Source of the DNA: Dolomedes plantarius
Lineage: Eukaryota; Arthropoda; Arachnida; Araneae; Dolomedidae
Length of the DNA: 64,000 nt
Direction of reading: 5' to 3'
Assembly (NCBI GenBank): GCA_907164885.2
Contig: OU015495.1
Span: 97,375,832 to 97,439,831, forward strand
Shown: one piece after another, positions 33,890-46,179 of the stretch
How positions within the stretch are numbered: the stretch's first letter is position 1
Layout: each line of letters opens with the position of its first letter
Program-made: the position numbers and the translations under genes
Notes under the pieces: model-generated
What the model was told of the DNA's origin: nothing
The model's database searches: none
What the model saw: the letters and a program-made list of their open reading frames with translations, nothing else

Positions 33890-34874
33890 GAAGGATGAAT
33901 GTAAAACAAAATCTGGCGACAAATTCTCCCGTTTCTTTTACATTGATCACAGTAGTGTAAAGCTCTTACCGTACTGAATCGTAAAAACGTCAACAGAATT
34001 AATGATACGTACAGTTTTAGGAGTGTTGCGATTTCTACAAATTCATCATGGGAGTTTTAAAAAGTACGCAAAAATATAAACTTTGCATCAATTTTACAGT
34101 TTTAAACGAAAATATTCTCCAGATGTGAGAAGGAATATCATACTTCGTACAGTGCTGTTTACCCTCAAAAATCTTTTTTCTTTCTTATCATTCGAGAACA
34201 AATGGACACCGGTTTAAGCTGTCACTACTCGAACAACGCTGTTTTTTCCAAAGCTTTTTAAAAAGTGTACAAAATTATTCTAATTTTTGGTAGTTTTTGC
34301 TCTCAAACGCTTGTTTTGAACATTAGTCTGCTGCCATGGTTCAGCTGGAAGAAGGGATATTTTTTCTGTCTCTATATACATTTTTTTACTAATAGTTAAA
34401 ATTTCTGGATTTGTTCAAAGACCCCCCCCCCCAAACCTTATTATTTATTAATTTTTGCTTATTAATACCGATAAAATTGATTTTGGTCTGCATATTAATT
34501 TTTAGAGGGTGTTTCAATGGCGATGTGATAGAGCGATCGTTTAAAAGAAATGGAATGCCTCCCATAATTCCGAACTAACTTGTTTCACATTAATCTAGAG
34601 GAATATCACGATTTTGAGGAGGGTGATGCATAATTAAATAATCAATATAATGAGGCAGAGGGGAAGCTTCATAAGCGTTTGAATCAGCGTAATAACATTG
34701 AAAATATAGACGAGGGCATGCAGGTAGCAGAGGAAAGAGGAAATGAAACAGTTCGGTTTGGGGGGGGGGGAAATACGGTCACCAAAATGCATTCGAAGGC
34801 ATAAGACAAAATCATTATAATTTTAATCGGCGCTAAATTTTTATATTTCTCCCACTCTCATATTATAAGTACTG

Positions 34875-34960
<86 letters not shown>

Positions 34961-35640
34961 ATAACATTCACATCGCGTAGTGGAGGAGATGATTCTTCTA
35001 ATAACGCCACATCATGGGCGAGATTCAAACACTTTTGTAGACGTGGCGGAGACACTCGTAATTGGTAAACACTTGATGGAAGGAGCAGGAATATATACAC
35101 TTTTAAATACTTTATTCCCATGAATACGATGAAGACATATGCAGGACATTTCAACAGAGCAACTTTACAGCAAAAAACCTGACACTTATGCACAAACTAA
35201 CTAGTCCCGGTCCTGCCGGAGTTTGAGTATCACTGGACATTACATTGTATGGATGGAGACGCGCGAAGATAATAGCAAAACAATGGCGATACCAGGAGAG
35301 GGCAAATGAAGCAGACAAAAAAGTCCTCGGAAATAGCTGTTTAGCCTTTTGTACCAAGGGTTAGTGACCCTACCGCTATGTGTCTCAAATACCTTTAAAT
35401 TGTTTGGGACGAGCATCTGACATTACTACGTGAAGGTATGAGTCAACGTCGCATGATTTTACGAACAGGTGCGGCGTGACGAGATAGACGCGTGACGCTG
35501 ACTCATGTCTAAAAATAATTTTACCGCGCGTGCATTAAGGATAATATATATAGTAAATTCATTTATAGGGGTCTGTATTTTATTCAGAGGATAACAGAAA
35601 AATTTAGAATACGCGTCAGAGTAAATAAAGGTGGGCGTTA
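33890..35640. other. No recognised gene; microsatellite at 34879-34957
   Basis: Mostly AT-rich, with a C run at 34422-34432 and a G run at 34759-34770. A (TA)n(TG)n compound repeat lies at 34879-34957. The block 34960-35360 has higher GC content and frames up to 111 codons, but no motif or splice structure that I recognise. Confidence 0.4.
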
Positions 35641-35647
35641 TCGTTAC

Positions 35648-35717
35648 TCACACACACACACACACATGCACGCACGCAAGCACGCACACACACACACACA
35701 CACACACAGATGTGTGT
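35648..35717. repeat. (CA)n imperfect microsatellite
   Basis: CA repeats interrupted by CGCA and GCAAG units. Confidence 0.95.
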
Positions 35718-38285
35718 GTACGTACTGAGGATAAATGTACATATTTCTTGCCCAACAGCTGCTCTTGACCAAACACTTGGGAAAACCCAAAATTTCCTGC
35801 ACTTTCATATTCGTATAATCTTCCATTTCCAGCTTTTCTCCAACAACCATCCAGATAAAATCCCTTTTTTAGAATACCGTGAAACAATCTGGTAACAAAA
35901 TAAAAAAAAAACCCGTGAAATCAAGTACACGTTTCTATTGGTACGAGAAATATTTTTCGTTGTACTAATTTCCATGCTTAGAGCAAATGTAAGTAGCTTT
36001 GCTACTGATCCTCCCTTGATTTTATGAGTACTGAATAAACAAAAGTTAATGATTTCCATAATACTTTTCTTAATTCATGTTTAGAAACATTCAGTTATTT
36101 TATTTTATCCAGCCATGCGGCGTCATTTTACTGAAGGCGTCGGGAAGCAATTGTTGACAGCTACGAACACTGTTGTTCTTTTGATACAAACATCAGGTTA
36201 AGAAAAATTAAAAGCAATTTCAATATTTCGCCGAACGAAAGGCTTATTTTTAAAGCAGTAATGGAATGACATAGTTTCTGCCTATGGCAATAAATGCGTT
36301 TCATACCTGTCATTAAGTATAGAGAATCGGATTTCAATTTTCCGGTTGATTGTTTGCCGGTATAAAGTTTCCTACGTTTCTTTTGAAAAAAGCTTTTAGG
36401 TTTGTTTTCGTTCTGTCTTGTTACTACAGTGGTAATTAATTTAATTATCCGTGCGCATCTCTAGCGTACCCAGAAGGCATGGATTTATATTTCAACGTCA
36501 TTACTTAGAGAAGCAACTTCTTTTTATTGAAGAATGAATGCTTTTGACATCAACATTTTAAGTTCATTTACCTTCTTTTTTAAACTGTCATCTAACATTT
36601 CCCTTTTTCGGATTTGGGACTAGAAAAAAATGCATCAACATTATTCATGACAGTATGACTTTTGTAGTTAGTTAAAATAGTTTGAAAGTAGTAATAATTT
36701 GGTCAAACCAGTTACTGCATAACAAGAATCATCTGTATTATATATATAAAACTCGTAGGTATGCGGCACAAAAATTGACGATATTTCTACTGTCAACATG
36801 GATTTACGCACTGAAATCAGGAATGTTCGAAAGTAAGCTGCACAATCAAGTGAAAATTGGGAACAATCTCAAGAAAGAAAGCGAAGAAGAAGTAATTCAT
36901 TAAGAGAGAGAGAGAGAGGTGTGAAAGAGAGAGCATATATTACATTAGCGATCTTAGGCTTAATCGTCGCCGGCATAGCAACCAATAGCCAGTAATAGTT
37001 AATTTTCTACAGTTTTTTCAGCACTTGCTGAATATTTACTCCATTTTATAAGTGAAGACATTTTCCCTACAATTTATTATTTGTTATGATTAAGTGTAGA
37101 TATCTGAATTGTGAACAATAGTACATACAGAGAGTGATGTAATCCACGCTATAGTTTAGTACTTGCTGAATTCTTATTCCATTTTTAAGCGAAAAATTTT
37201 TCCCCAACAATTATTTGATGTAATGATAAAGTGTAGGTATCTTAATTTTGAAAAATAGTATATACAGAGAGGGATGTAATTTATAAAAGCGACCATGCTG
37301 GTCACTCAGCGGCTAGTTATAAAAGAAAAATGTTGAAACCTAATGAATTGAATGCTTATCCTACTAGTGAAAAAATGTTCCATATTTTAAATATCAAGTT
37401 TTAAATGCTTAAAAAGGTATATCCAACGTATCAAGGTTTTCTCAAAATTTTCTTGTCGTAAGTAAATGTTTCCTTTCTAGATGACAGTTGGAAAGTAATG
37501 CCATTATTCCTTTTATTGTGTCATGTCGGAACATAATGATAAATTAAGTGTGAAATATAAATAAACCCGAAAGACTTATTCACCTATGGACTAATTATGA
37601 CGAATCTAGCATTCCTATCAGCCGTTTGTGATGCACTGCTTTATAAACCAACAAATTCAGAAGTATAATATTATGTAAACTGCTATATGAAATATCATAT
37701 TCAAAAAGCTTATGCTTACTTCTTGGAGACTGACCTCTACTTATATCAGAATATTTAGAAAAATGATTGCAATTATTCCAATGACGCGTGATCACTCTAT
37801 TGTCCTTAATTCAGATTCTTGTAACATAATGCTAGCAATGCCTGATGCGCATCACCAATGATTGTCATTCGACGATAGTTCAAATAACAATCCGAGGTGC
37901 TACATTTTATTTGGAACACGATTTCGTTGCTTTTATTGTCTGCTAAAATGGCTGTTGAAACTAATAGTGGGTAGCTCAAGTAGTATAAACATACCGATGT
38001 GCATTACTTCATTTCAAAAGCAGGAAATCGTTAATGAATCGTTTAATCTAAACCTGATGCATCAGTATAAACAAGGCAAAGGGGAAATTCTATGCAGCTT
38101 TGCTTAAACACGTTGTGTTTCGATTTGCTCTCTTTGCAGTAAGCGGGTATATAATAATCACGTCCCTTTTACGGTTATAATTTACTTAAGATGGTATAAT
38201 AGGTAGATCTTCACATCTAACGTCAAGCTACGGCGTATTTTTCTTTTCTCTTTTTCTAATCACAGAGAAGAAAATTCGTATTTTT
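35718..38285. other. AT-rich, no gene; (GA)n and a short tandem duplication
   Basis: A (GA)n tract lies at 36905-36927. A diverged tandem duplication lies at 37018-37285. Elsewhere only short frames without motifs. Confidence 0.4.
37018..37285. repeat. Diverged tandem duplication of about 130 bp
   Basis: Two direct copies share ACTTGCTGAATxxTxxxTCC, TGATxAAGTGTAGxTATCT and ACATACAGAGAG(T/G)GATGTAAT at a spacing of about 130 bp (for example ACTTGCTGAAT at about 37023 and 37161). Confidence 0.7.
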
Positions 38286-38289
38286 ACAT

Positions 38290-38602
38290 GTTTTTATTAA
38301 CACGCTTTCTTGTTTGTGTGTTTGCGTGTTTGTCTGGTACAAATCTTGCAATCGATTTTTACTAACTTCCCGACTGGCTAGACATTTGATACTTTTAGAA
38401 TAGATCAGAACACGATGACAATGCAAAATTTTAATACTTTTAGCCACCTTTAAGCAGAATTAAATTCATATTCAGTTATTTTCAGTTAATTTTGTTTTGT
38501 AGACTAGTGCAGCCATCTATCGACCGGGACGGGAACGAAAAGTTAAACGCAAGTTAACTTCCATTATACTGCATTTTCTTTCAAGTTGATGGTATAATTC
38601 AT
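38290..38602 (+). repeat. Dispersed repeat A, copy 1
   Basis: About 310 bp from TTATTAACACGCTTTCTTGTT through CAAATCTTGCAATCGATTTT and CAGCCATCTATCGACCGGGA to AATTCATC. The same order of blocks occurs at 52398-52828 and, inverted, at 45590-46020. It has no terminal repeats or coding frame; class unknown. Confidence 0.75.
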
Positions 38603-38911
38603 CTGTTCTTTTAATTTAATAACGAGTTCCAAACTTAGACAGTTATTTAAGCATTTTTGAACCAGAACTTTCTACTGGTCTTTTTCACAGAAGAATTATA
38701 GGGAGACAAACGAGACCTTTAGGGGTGATCTATTTTTAGCTAAGGTCAAAGTTTATCACAACATTTCATCAATCGGTTGCTTTTGTTTGGGTGGGGGAGG
38801 AAGAAAAAACAGGTGTTGCGTTGGCGCAACGTCAGCGGGATAAGGGTAGTTCCCTTATTCACATGTGGCGTTCGACTCCGTGGAACTTTTCCCCTTTCTG
38901 TGCTTATAGAA

Positions 38912-39350
38912 ATGCCTAAAACTAGATACTTTACGTTTAAAGAAGTTCTTCAAAGAATTTTCGATGAAGATTCAGATAATGATGACGAGAATGAAACTGA
39001 TATTGTTGCTATTCTACCAGAGACAGCAGAGGCTAGTGATGAAGAAGAAGGAAATGATATCATTTTGAATAGTGACAGTAATGATTTACCATTCCATACT
39101 GCTGTAGAAATTGAAGTGTGAGTAAAAAAAGAAGTTTTTGCCTCCTAAAAGCAGTACAAGTTTTTCGAAAAAATTAAAAAAAACAAAAACTGAAGATTTG
39201 AAATGGATAAAGAAGGGACCATTGAATATGTCTCAGCCGAAAAATGAAGAATTTAAAATCGTGCATTTACTAAACGATGATAAGCAAAAAATAATGAGAA
39301 AAAAATTCCCCTGGCATATTAACATAGGACTTAAAGATCTTCGAAGTCGA
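38912..39350 (+). pseudogene. piggyBac-like transposase N-terminal fragment
   Basis: It starts MPKTRYFTFKEVLQRIFDED, then a very acidic stretch (DNDDENETDIV, ASDEEEGNDI, NSDSND) ending with a stop at 39119-39121. In the next frame KSSTSFSKKLKKTKTEDLKW and IKKGPLNMSQPK follow. An acidic N-terminus followed by a basic W-x-K segment is characteristic of piggyBac transposases, but the catalytic core does not follow, and there is one frameshift and a stop at about 39351. No TTAA-flanked ends were identified. The assignment rests on N-terminal style only, so it is tentative. Confidence 0.45.
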
Positions 39351-39524
39351 TAGGCGTCGTCGATGTATTTTACTCGGCAGAAAGTTTTTGATAATATACC
39401 ATTTTTGAAAGAATGTATCTAAAGATTTTGCAGGGTTTTTCTCTAAAAATTCTTGTTCAGACTTCGTTCTTTAAACTGTAACAAGATTCTTCGCTTCAAA
39501 AAAAATTTCTGAAAATACGTATAT

Positions 39525-39589
39525 ATAAAGATATATATACGTATATATACATATATACATACAAATACGTATATATACATATATATACG

Positions 39590-39621
<32 letters not shown>
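39525..39621. repeat. (TA)n with TACG/TACA interruptions
   Basis: Irregular ATATATACGTATATATAC repeats passing into pure TA at 39594-39621. Confidence 0.9.
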
Positions 39622-39624
<3 letters not shown>

Positions 39625-39950
39625 CGAGGCAAAATTCGATGTTGTTGGCGATCGGTTCGAATCCCAGCGAGCACCACTGAAGCTCTCGGACACAGTTATG
39701 CACAAGTTAAATATGTAACTTAGAAAGTTCCCCCCCCCCCCCCGTGGATTTTCTCAAAGTGGGAGAAGGGTACGAGCCCTACCCTCAAATATCACCCTTA
39801 TGGGTGTTCGGTCAAAATTGTGATGGCACCATTAAAAATTCCCACCCTGCCCTTGTAGTGTCCAATAGACGTCAGGTGCACATCTCTTCGCCCTGTGGCC
39901 ATTACAGGCCTTGGTGAAGATTTATCCGGCCGGGGAGGGGGATTAGTAAC
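39622..39950 (+). mobile_element. Possible tRNA-derived SINE
   Basis: A good Pol III B-box, GATCGGTTCGAATCCCAGC (about 39648-39666), lies about 30 bp after a weak A-box-like region (TTAGCGAGGCAAAATTCGA). A moderately GC-rich body of about 280 bp with a poly-C run (39731-39744) follows. I found no second copy in the window to confirm the family. Confidence 0.4.
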
Positions 39951-40389
39951 AACGCAGATAATAATTTATATATAGCCCGAATAGGTAAATTATTTTGAAA
40001 CCTCTCTCAAGTACGAAATTGATAATATTTACAAAAAAAGATTATTGGTACGGAAGATATAACAAAAAACAACCGTAATCCAAATTTTCAATTTCAAGTT
40101 TTTGTGAAAATATACCGAATTATTTAAAAAATTTTATGGATAATGATCTTTGTATAAAAACACATTTGAGAAAAAAAACCTCTCGAAATGTGAGTAAATA
40201 AAACAAAAATTAATTGTTTTTCGAACCCTTCAAAGGCTTTACTTTGGACTCAGTGAGCTGTAAAAAAATATTTTCGAAATAAATTAACTGCCAATATCCA
40301 AAAAGAGTAAATTTACAGGCTTATGGTGGAATGTCGATTTACTTTGTTCGACTGTAATATTCAACCAATATTAGTGGTATATTTCTTGC

Positions 40390-40396
<7 letters not shown>

Positions 40397-40470
<74 letters not shown>
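40397..40470. repeat. (TA)n microsatellite
   Basis: A TA run with one ATGTAT interruption, abutting the next Tc1 element. Confidence 0.97.
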
Positions 40471-41642
40471 TCTTAGACAACAAAGAACGACGCACCAAGC
40501 AGGGGTAATGCAAATTGGACACAAATTGATATGCATACAGGTTTTGTCGTAAAATGCAAAATTTTAAAGTTTGGCGGCCAATGAATGAACATCTGACACT
40601 GCAGTACACCATATTGGAGAGGAAAAATTTCGATTCCAGGTCATAAATTCTTTGCCAATTTCATTTCGTGTACTCAGGTAGACAGTAACTATGCCTCGCA
40701 TACAGGTGCGCGAAAAATATGCGCAGATATCAACATTTGAGAGAGGACGTGTAGTTGAGCACCAAAGAAATCGGTTTGTCTAATCGGCGAATCCCTCGAC
40801 ATATGGATAGGAGCGATACCACTATAAGACAATATTGGCAGCGATACATGAACCACAGCGTCAAGTAGGAAGCAGTCGGCCTCGAGAAACGACAGAACGC
40901 GAGGACCGAGCAATCGTCAGAGCGGCGCTCACAGCCCCAGATTCAGCATTATCATCGATCGTACGTGCAACTGGTGCTTCAGTGACCGCAAGGACCATTC
41001 TTATGCGGCTAAGAGAAAAGGGGCTGAGCTCACGGTGCCCCTTGCGCCAATTACTATTGACCTCTGTACACCGACAAGCCCGTTTGCAGTGGTTTCGGGC
41101 ACATTCGACCTGGAATATCACTGACTGCAGTAGAATTGTCTTCAGTGATGAGTCCCGCTTAGAATTGAGCCCCGATGACCAGCGAATACGTGTCTGTGGT
41201 GAGATACCAACCTGGCTGTATTCCGCCTTACGGGCTAACAACCAGGAGTGATGGTCTGGGGTGCCATTGCTTTTCATAGCAGGACCCCTTTGGTTGGCAA
41301 CCGAGGTATATTTACAGAAAGTCTTGAGCCTTATGGACAGGGTCCTCTCACCATCTCGGGATTTTGACGATCTAACGTGCCAAATGGACAGAATTTGGCA
41401 CGATATCCACCAGGAGGACATCCGCCACCTCTATCAATCAATGCCAAGCCGAATAACTACTTGCATAAGGGCCAGAGCATTATTGACTTTTTCACTTTGT
41501 GAAGCTCTTTGTCTTGAATAAATCATCCAGTTTTTCTCAAATTGTAATCATTTGTTTTTATTTACATGTACTTCACATCTACCGATTTTTGTCCTATTCG
41601 GATAACTCCTTTTTGGTGTGACTTTTTTTTGTGTGTCTAAGA

Positions 41643-41647
<5 letters not shown>
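40470..41647 (+). mobile_element. Tc1-like transposon, internally deleted
   Basis: It lies between (TA)n tracts. The left end CTCTTAGACAACAAAGAACG and the complement of the right end CACACTCTTAGACACACAAA share CTCTTAGACA, with looser similarity further in. End positions are uncertain by a few bases. The length is about 1.18 kb, some 250 bp shorter than intact Tc1, matching the deletion in its transposase. Confidence 0.78.
40691..41521 (+). pseudogene. Tc1-like transposase lacking the catalytic core's second half
   Basis: It starts at MPRIQVREKYAQISTFERGR, with a stop after RNRFV and another shortly after. HTH and linker: RPRETTEREDRAIVRAAL. The recognition segment SVTARTILMRLREKGLSSRC leads to the first aspartate in IVFSDESRLELS. 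From the strand after the core (GTPL...) the sequence jumps to DDLTCQMDRIWHDIHQEDIR and SMPSRITTCIRARA, so the DNARPH and SPDLSPIE motifs are deleted. One or two frameshifts lie between 41250 and 41300. Inactive. Confidence 0.82.
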
Positions 41648-41688
<41 letters not shown>

Positions 41689-43324
41689 TCAGAGAGAGTG
41701 AGAGAGAGATTCGTTATACCACTTTACAAAAGTTGTATGACAACCAATAAAATTTAATTCACATAAATGATAGAAAAATTGTCTCAATTTATTTTCAAAC
41801 AACGAAATATGATTTATAGTGGATATCTTAAGGCATTCCTTTTTCCGTCTCCTTTTACTAGATTTGGCACTAATTTTCACAAGATATTTATTCTTATAAC
41901 GACATTACTGGTAAATAGGTCATCACTCATTGTCCTTTAATATTTCTTACGTTTTAATAAGCTTATGGAATGTTTTGTTTAAAAGTATTTACGAAATTAA
42001 CTGTAAAAAACATATATAAAAAACTTTTGGTTTTTGCATTTAGCCAAAATGTATGGTAAACCAATTAATTTTAATGAAAAAAAATGTGGAATGCAAAATG
42101 GCCTTCATTAATTTACCGGAAATTTGTTCAGTCTATGACATTATTAATAAATGAGTTTTAACTAACAGTGTGCCTTAATTTTTATGTCATTCTAATTTAG
42201 TAGCAGACAGTTTTATTTATCTAATAAAAATCATTCGGGGTGGGAGGGGGGTGGGGAGATATGTGTTTTAACAATTAAACTAAACGAGTCGTGTTTACTC
42301 AACGATTAAAAAAAAACATTTCTTTAGTCAGCAATTTAAATTAAAAATTAAATAGAGAATTGAAATAACAGTTTGGTGTTATTTTCTTAATTAGAAATGT
42401 ATTGATTATACATTAAATGTCTTTAGTTTTGATTCATTTCATCTAGCTTATTTTTTATTCATACATTTATAAATTTTTGCGAGCAATTTTTATCTGCGAT
42501 GAATTTGTTTCCCAATTTGAAAAAAAAAACGGAATTTGTCTGCGAAATACATGATTTTTCCTCGATGTTATTATTCGAAAATATTTTTTATCTTAATTAG
42601 TTTTCCAATTACTGATTACATATTTCCATTTTGCCGAAGACATTTATGATTACATATTTCTATTTTTTTATAAATGTAGTGATCTTAAATGGAGCGTATT
42701 TGACTGTAATTAAGATATAAACAAACTCCATGAGACATGAACTGACTGAAAGGGAAAATTGTCAGAAACAAGATATTTTTAAAATTTTTAATGATGTCGT
42801 GAAATAAAATAAGCAAAGAGTTGTTTACATCAACTCAAAACATTGTTTGAAATATTCTATTTTAATCCTTAAGAAAAAAATGAAGGAAAAATGACTTTCT
42901 GGATTATTATTTAATACATATTTTCATATTTTGTCACTGTCCAATTTCGTTTTTACGAAATTCTGTTCGATGAAATTCATGGAAATCAACTAACCTAATC
43001 CACTTTCCTATTTTCAATTTATGGTTGTACTAATTATTTTTACAGCTAAACACTTATTTGTTTATCCGTTGAAATTCATTTTTCATCAACGACAAGTAAA
43101 TGTATTTTCCTATAAATAGGTAAGTTTAAAATATATTTGAAACCAAATTTTGATAATTATTTTTTAATTAAAAATGTGTAACCAATAAGTGCTGATCCTT
43201 TGCATTTAACTATATTGAAAAGTTGAGTGTCATTTAAAAATATCGCTCTTTATATGGCTAACAATTCCAATACTGAAAAAAAATTAAATACTTTCTCCCT
43301 TTGTACAAAAAAACTAGGAATAAC
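41648..43324. other. Very AT-rich, no gene
   Basis: (TA)n at 41648-41684, (GA)n at 41690-41709 and a G-rich run at 42237-42259. Otherwise AT-rich sequence with no legible frame. Confidence 0.45.
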
Positions 43325-43329
43325 TTAAT

Positions 43330-43500
43330 TCAGGGTTCAAAAGAATACTGAGCCTGCGACTCGAGGTCGTCTTTTTCGATACTTGCTGACTAGGGAACTT
43401 GCAATGTGGGCTTAAAGTAATGTAACTGGACTAATTAGCCTTCGTGTAGCAAACGAAATTACCGTGGCCCTGTCAACCAACGAACCAATCAACCTAAAGT
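43330..43500 (+). mobile_element. tRNA-derived SINE family 1, diverged copy
   Basis: The body ACTAATTAGCCTTCGTGTAGC and the following AACCAACGAACCAATCAACC tail match the copy at 3545-3728. The tRNA-like head is too decayed to show both boxes. Confidence 0.6.
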
Positions 43501-44541
43501 GCTATACTGTAACGAATGATGAAGGAAAGCACAGCGCCTCTGGGCGTTATTAGAGGAATTTTGGCAAGTTTGGCGACATCTGGATAGCCAATCTGATTTG
43601 ACCTAGGAGGCGATGTCATTTCCGGTTCTAGCAGAAATCCGTGTTATTTCCGGTTCTAGAACAATCCAGAATGTCGCCAAACATATATAAGCAGCCCAAC
43701 CATACCTCCTCGCTACTTACCTACTGAAAATCTGCACTATAGGGCGTAGCCCAGGAAGTGCAGTTTGACCACTATTCCTATAGTCCTATGGTCTCAGTCA
43801 GTCAATCTCCAGCTATTGTACTAGTAACATGTTGTGCTATGTAATCAGTGTCCCCTTTTTATGTTCTTTTACCGTTTAGTAAAATTTTGTGTTTTGTGGC
43901 TCGTAGTTTAAAATAAATGAAGTTTGAGCTAGTCGGCGATATTTTTTTATTATTTTTACTACCGAGTTACAGTACCTAGTTATGTATGATCGCAAATGGG
44001 TGGGTGGTTCCGAGAGAATCATGTTTACAGTGTTCAAGTTTATCTGAATCAGGCCTTTTGTGCTGGCTTGGACTGTTGGCAAAAGGGGAGACGCCTTCAT
44101 AGAATGCCGCACATATGGCCCTTGACTTTCTTATTTGGGCCTTGTGCTACCTCGAAATATTGGTAAAAGGGAAGGGAGTTCGTAAAAGAATGCATAAATA
44201 CTTTAAGTTCATATTTTATCAACACAACCTTGGTAGCTTGACCTGGAATCGAACTGCTTTTTGAACAGATGTGCAGAGCTATGCCATATTCTGATTTCGT
44301 TTTTTGTGATTTTTCCCATTCCATACAATCTGGTAGAATTTCCCCCATCCAATAAACCCCGAGAAGTTACTAAAGCTATCACTCTTGCACAGAGTGCCGG
44401 TTAATGATTGGCTCCAGAATCGAACCTTGAAACTTGGGCTTTCCGGGTAGACGCGGCAGCCATTAATTACTCTGATGCTGGACTGGATCTTCCTTAACAA
44501 GCCAAATAAATTTAAAATATTTATAGTGAAAAGAGAATTAC
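43501..44541. other. Inverted repeat with TATA-like box; SINE-like fragments
   Basis: GTTTGGCGACATCTGGA (43569-43585) recurs inverted as TCCAGAATGTCGCCAAAC (43665-43682), followed by ACATATATAAGCAGCCC. Two Pol III B-box-like motifs on the minus strand (about 44232-44252 and 44415-44432) suggest old SINE pieces. No gene is recognised. Confidence 0.35.
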
Positions 44542-44632
44542 CTGTAAGTATCCAAACATAGAAGCTAAAAACACTGTAGCTATCTGAACGAGTAGACCCA
44601 TGACAAACGCTGTTTCTGTGTTTTTAGTTTAT
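44542..44632 (-). CDS. Signal-peptide exon of a secreted protein
   Basis: On the minus strand an acceptor (CTTTTCAG, 44633-44640) precedes a 31-nt leader and ATG 44599-44601. Twenty codons then run to 44542, ending TTACAG with a donor GTAATT at 44536-44541, in phase 0. The peptide MGLLVQIATVFLASMFGYLQ is a short N-region, a hydrophobic core and a polar end, i.e. a secretion signal. Phase 0 and strand match the cysteine-rich exon at 14634-14709, so the two are plausibly exons of one gene with a 29.8-kb intron. A different partner exon is possible because small phase-0 signal exons are common. The upstream acceptor implies at least one 5' untranslated exon at higher coordinates. Confidence 0.5.
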
Positions 44633-45003
44633 CTGAAAAGAACGAAAAAAATTAATAAAAATCTATCATAGAAATATCCATCTTCTTTCAAAAATTTAAA
44701 TGTAAAATTGAACATCATTTTTTTTTCAAAGTATTACATGAAATTTCAACCAAATTACTGGAATACGTTTTTAGTTACACATCATAGGGAAATTCTTACG
44801 TAGCAAAACTTTTTCTAACATGATGGAGCTGTAAAAGAAAAATCGTTATCTACTGAAAATAGATTTTCACGATGAAAAAATGTTAAACTGCACTTTCTGT
44901 AATTTATTGTTTTGCATATTTTTAAGGTTTATCTCAAGTAGCTGCTGATACCATCTTAAGCATTCTATCTAGAATAGCTAACATGAAATCGCGATCGAAC
45001 TGT

Positions 45004-45405
45004 TTGTAGCACACATACTAGGTGATTATATTTTATGTTCTATACTAGGGGTGTCCAAACCACGGCCCGCGGAAAGAGAGCTCCAAGCGAAAATAAAATG
45101 TCAATAGCCCACCACGACAGACTAAATGTTTTTTTAATCCCCACTTCAATTCACCCAGATATTGATGCATTCTTCAATATCAAATATCATATTAATTTTA
45201 TGACTCCTATACTAGGTGATTATATTTTATGTTCAAGGTATTTTTTGTAGCACACATACTAGGTGATTATATTTTATGTTCTATACTAGGGGTGTCCAAA
45301 CCACGGCCCGCGGAAAGAGAGCTCCAAGCGAAAATAAAATGTCAATAGCCCACCACGACAGACTAAATGTTTTTTTAATCCCCACTTCAATTCACCCAGA
45401 TATTG
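45004..45405. repeat. 241-bp tandem duplication of the hAT left end
   Basis: The stretch 45004-45164, covering the flank GTAGCACACATACTAGGTGA and the hAT terminus, is repeated without obvious change at 45245-45405. Copy 1 continues with about 80 bp of extra sequence. The near-identity indicates a recent event. Confidence 0.88.
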
Positions 45406-46171
45406 AAGTGGGGATTAAAATCTGGTATAAATTATTCTTTGTAATAATTAAAAGTATAATATTTATGTTAACAATATTATACTTTTTTTTACTCATTAGC
45501 TATTTTTAATGTTAAGATTATTTTTGTGCGGCCCGAAACAATGCGTTTTCTTTCAATGAGGCCCATTCCACAAATCTTTATAATTATAAATAATTACAAG
45601 ATAAAAGGAACTTTTTATATACCATGTTTTTAAATTTTCTGTTGAATCATATAAACTTGACAATTCTATGTATTAATAAATACTTTTTTAATTTTTTTTT
45701 TATTTATTAGCCCACCAACTTGAAAGAAAATGAAGTTAATTGGAAGTTAACTTGCATATAACTTTTCGTTTCCGTTCCGGCCAATAGATGGTTGCACCAG
45801 TCTACAAAACAAAATTAACTGAAAATAACTGAAAATTAATTTAAGTATACTTAAAGATGGCTAAAAGTATTTAAAAATGCATTGTCATCGTGTTCTGAGC
45901 TATTCTAAAAGTTTCAAATGTCTAGCTAATCGGGAAGTTAGCTAAAAATCGATTGCAAGATTTGTACTTGACAAACACGCACACAAACACACAAACAAGA
46001 AAGCAAGTTAATAAAAACTTGGCAATAAAATTTATAATGGAATATGTTAACTATATTATACTTTTTTTTACTCATTAACTATTTTTAATGTTAAGATTAT
46101 TTTTGTGCGGCCCGAAACAATGCGTTTTCTTTCAATGAGGCCCAAGGAAGCTAAAAGGTTGGACACCCCTG
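45046..46171. mobile_element. Non-autonomous hAT element, rearranged
   Basis: The left terminus AGGGGTGTCCAAACC at 45047 (and again at 45288 through the tandem duplication) matches the inverted right terminus GGTTGGACACCCCTG at 46157-46171. The 8-bp duplication TTCTATAC is exact at 45038-45045 (also 45279-45286) and 46172-46179. The interior has GGCCCGCGG and GCGGCCCGAAAC, typical of this hAT end class. No transposase is left. A dispersed repeat A copy lies at 45590-46020, and about 90 bp of hAT sequence is duplicated on its two sides (45470-45560 and 46050-46147). Confidence 0.85.
45590..46020 (-). repeat. Dispersed repeat A, copy 2, inside hAT
   Basis: Inverted relative to copies 1 and 3: AAAATCGATTGCAAGATTTG and ATAGATGGTTGCACCAGTCT are complements of their blocks. 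It shares with copy 3 an extra 120 bp (GAATCATATAAACTTGACAA...) not present in copy 1. Confidence 0.75.
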
Positions 46172-46179
46172 TTCTATAC

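Noticed and set aside
34858..35360. Minus-strand frames of 111 and 68 codons
   Set aside because: The first runs through a (TG)n(TA)n repeat; neither has motifs or convincing splice sites.
44100..44500. Minus-strand frames of 73 and 83 codons
   Set aside because: They overlap two B-box-like motifs and look like decayed SINE sequence; no coding motif.
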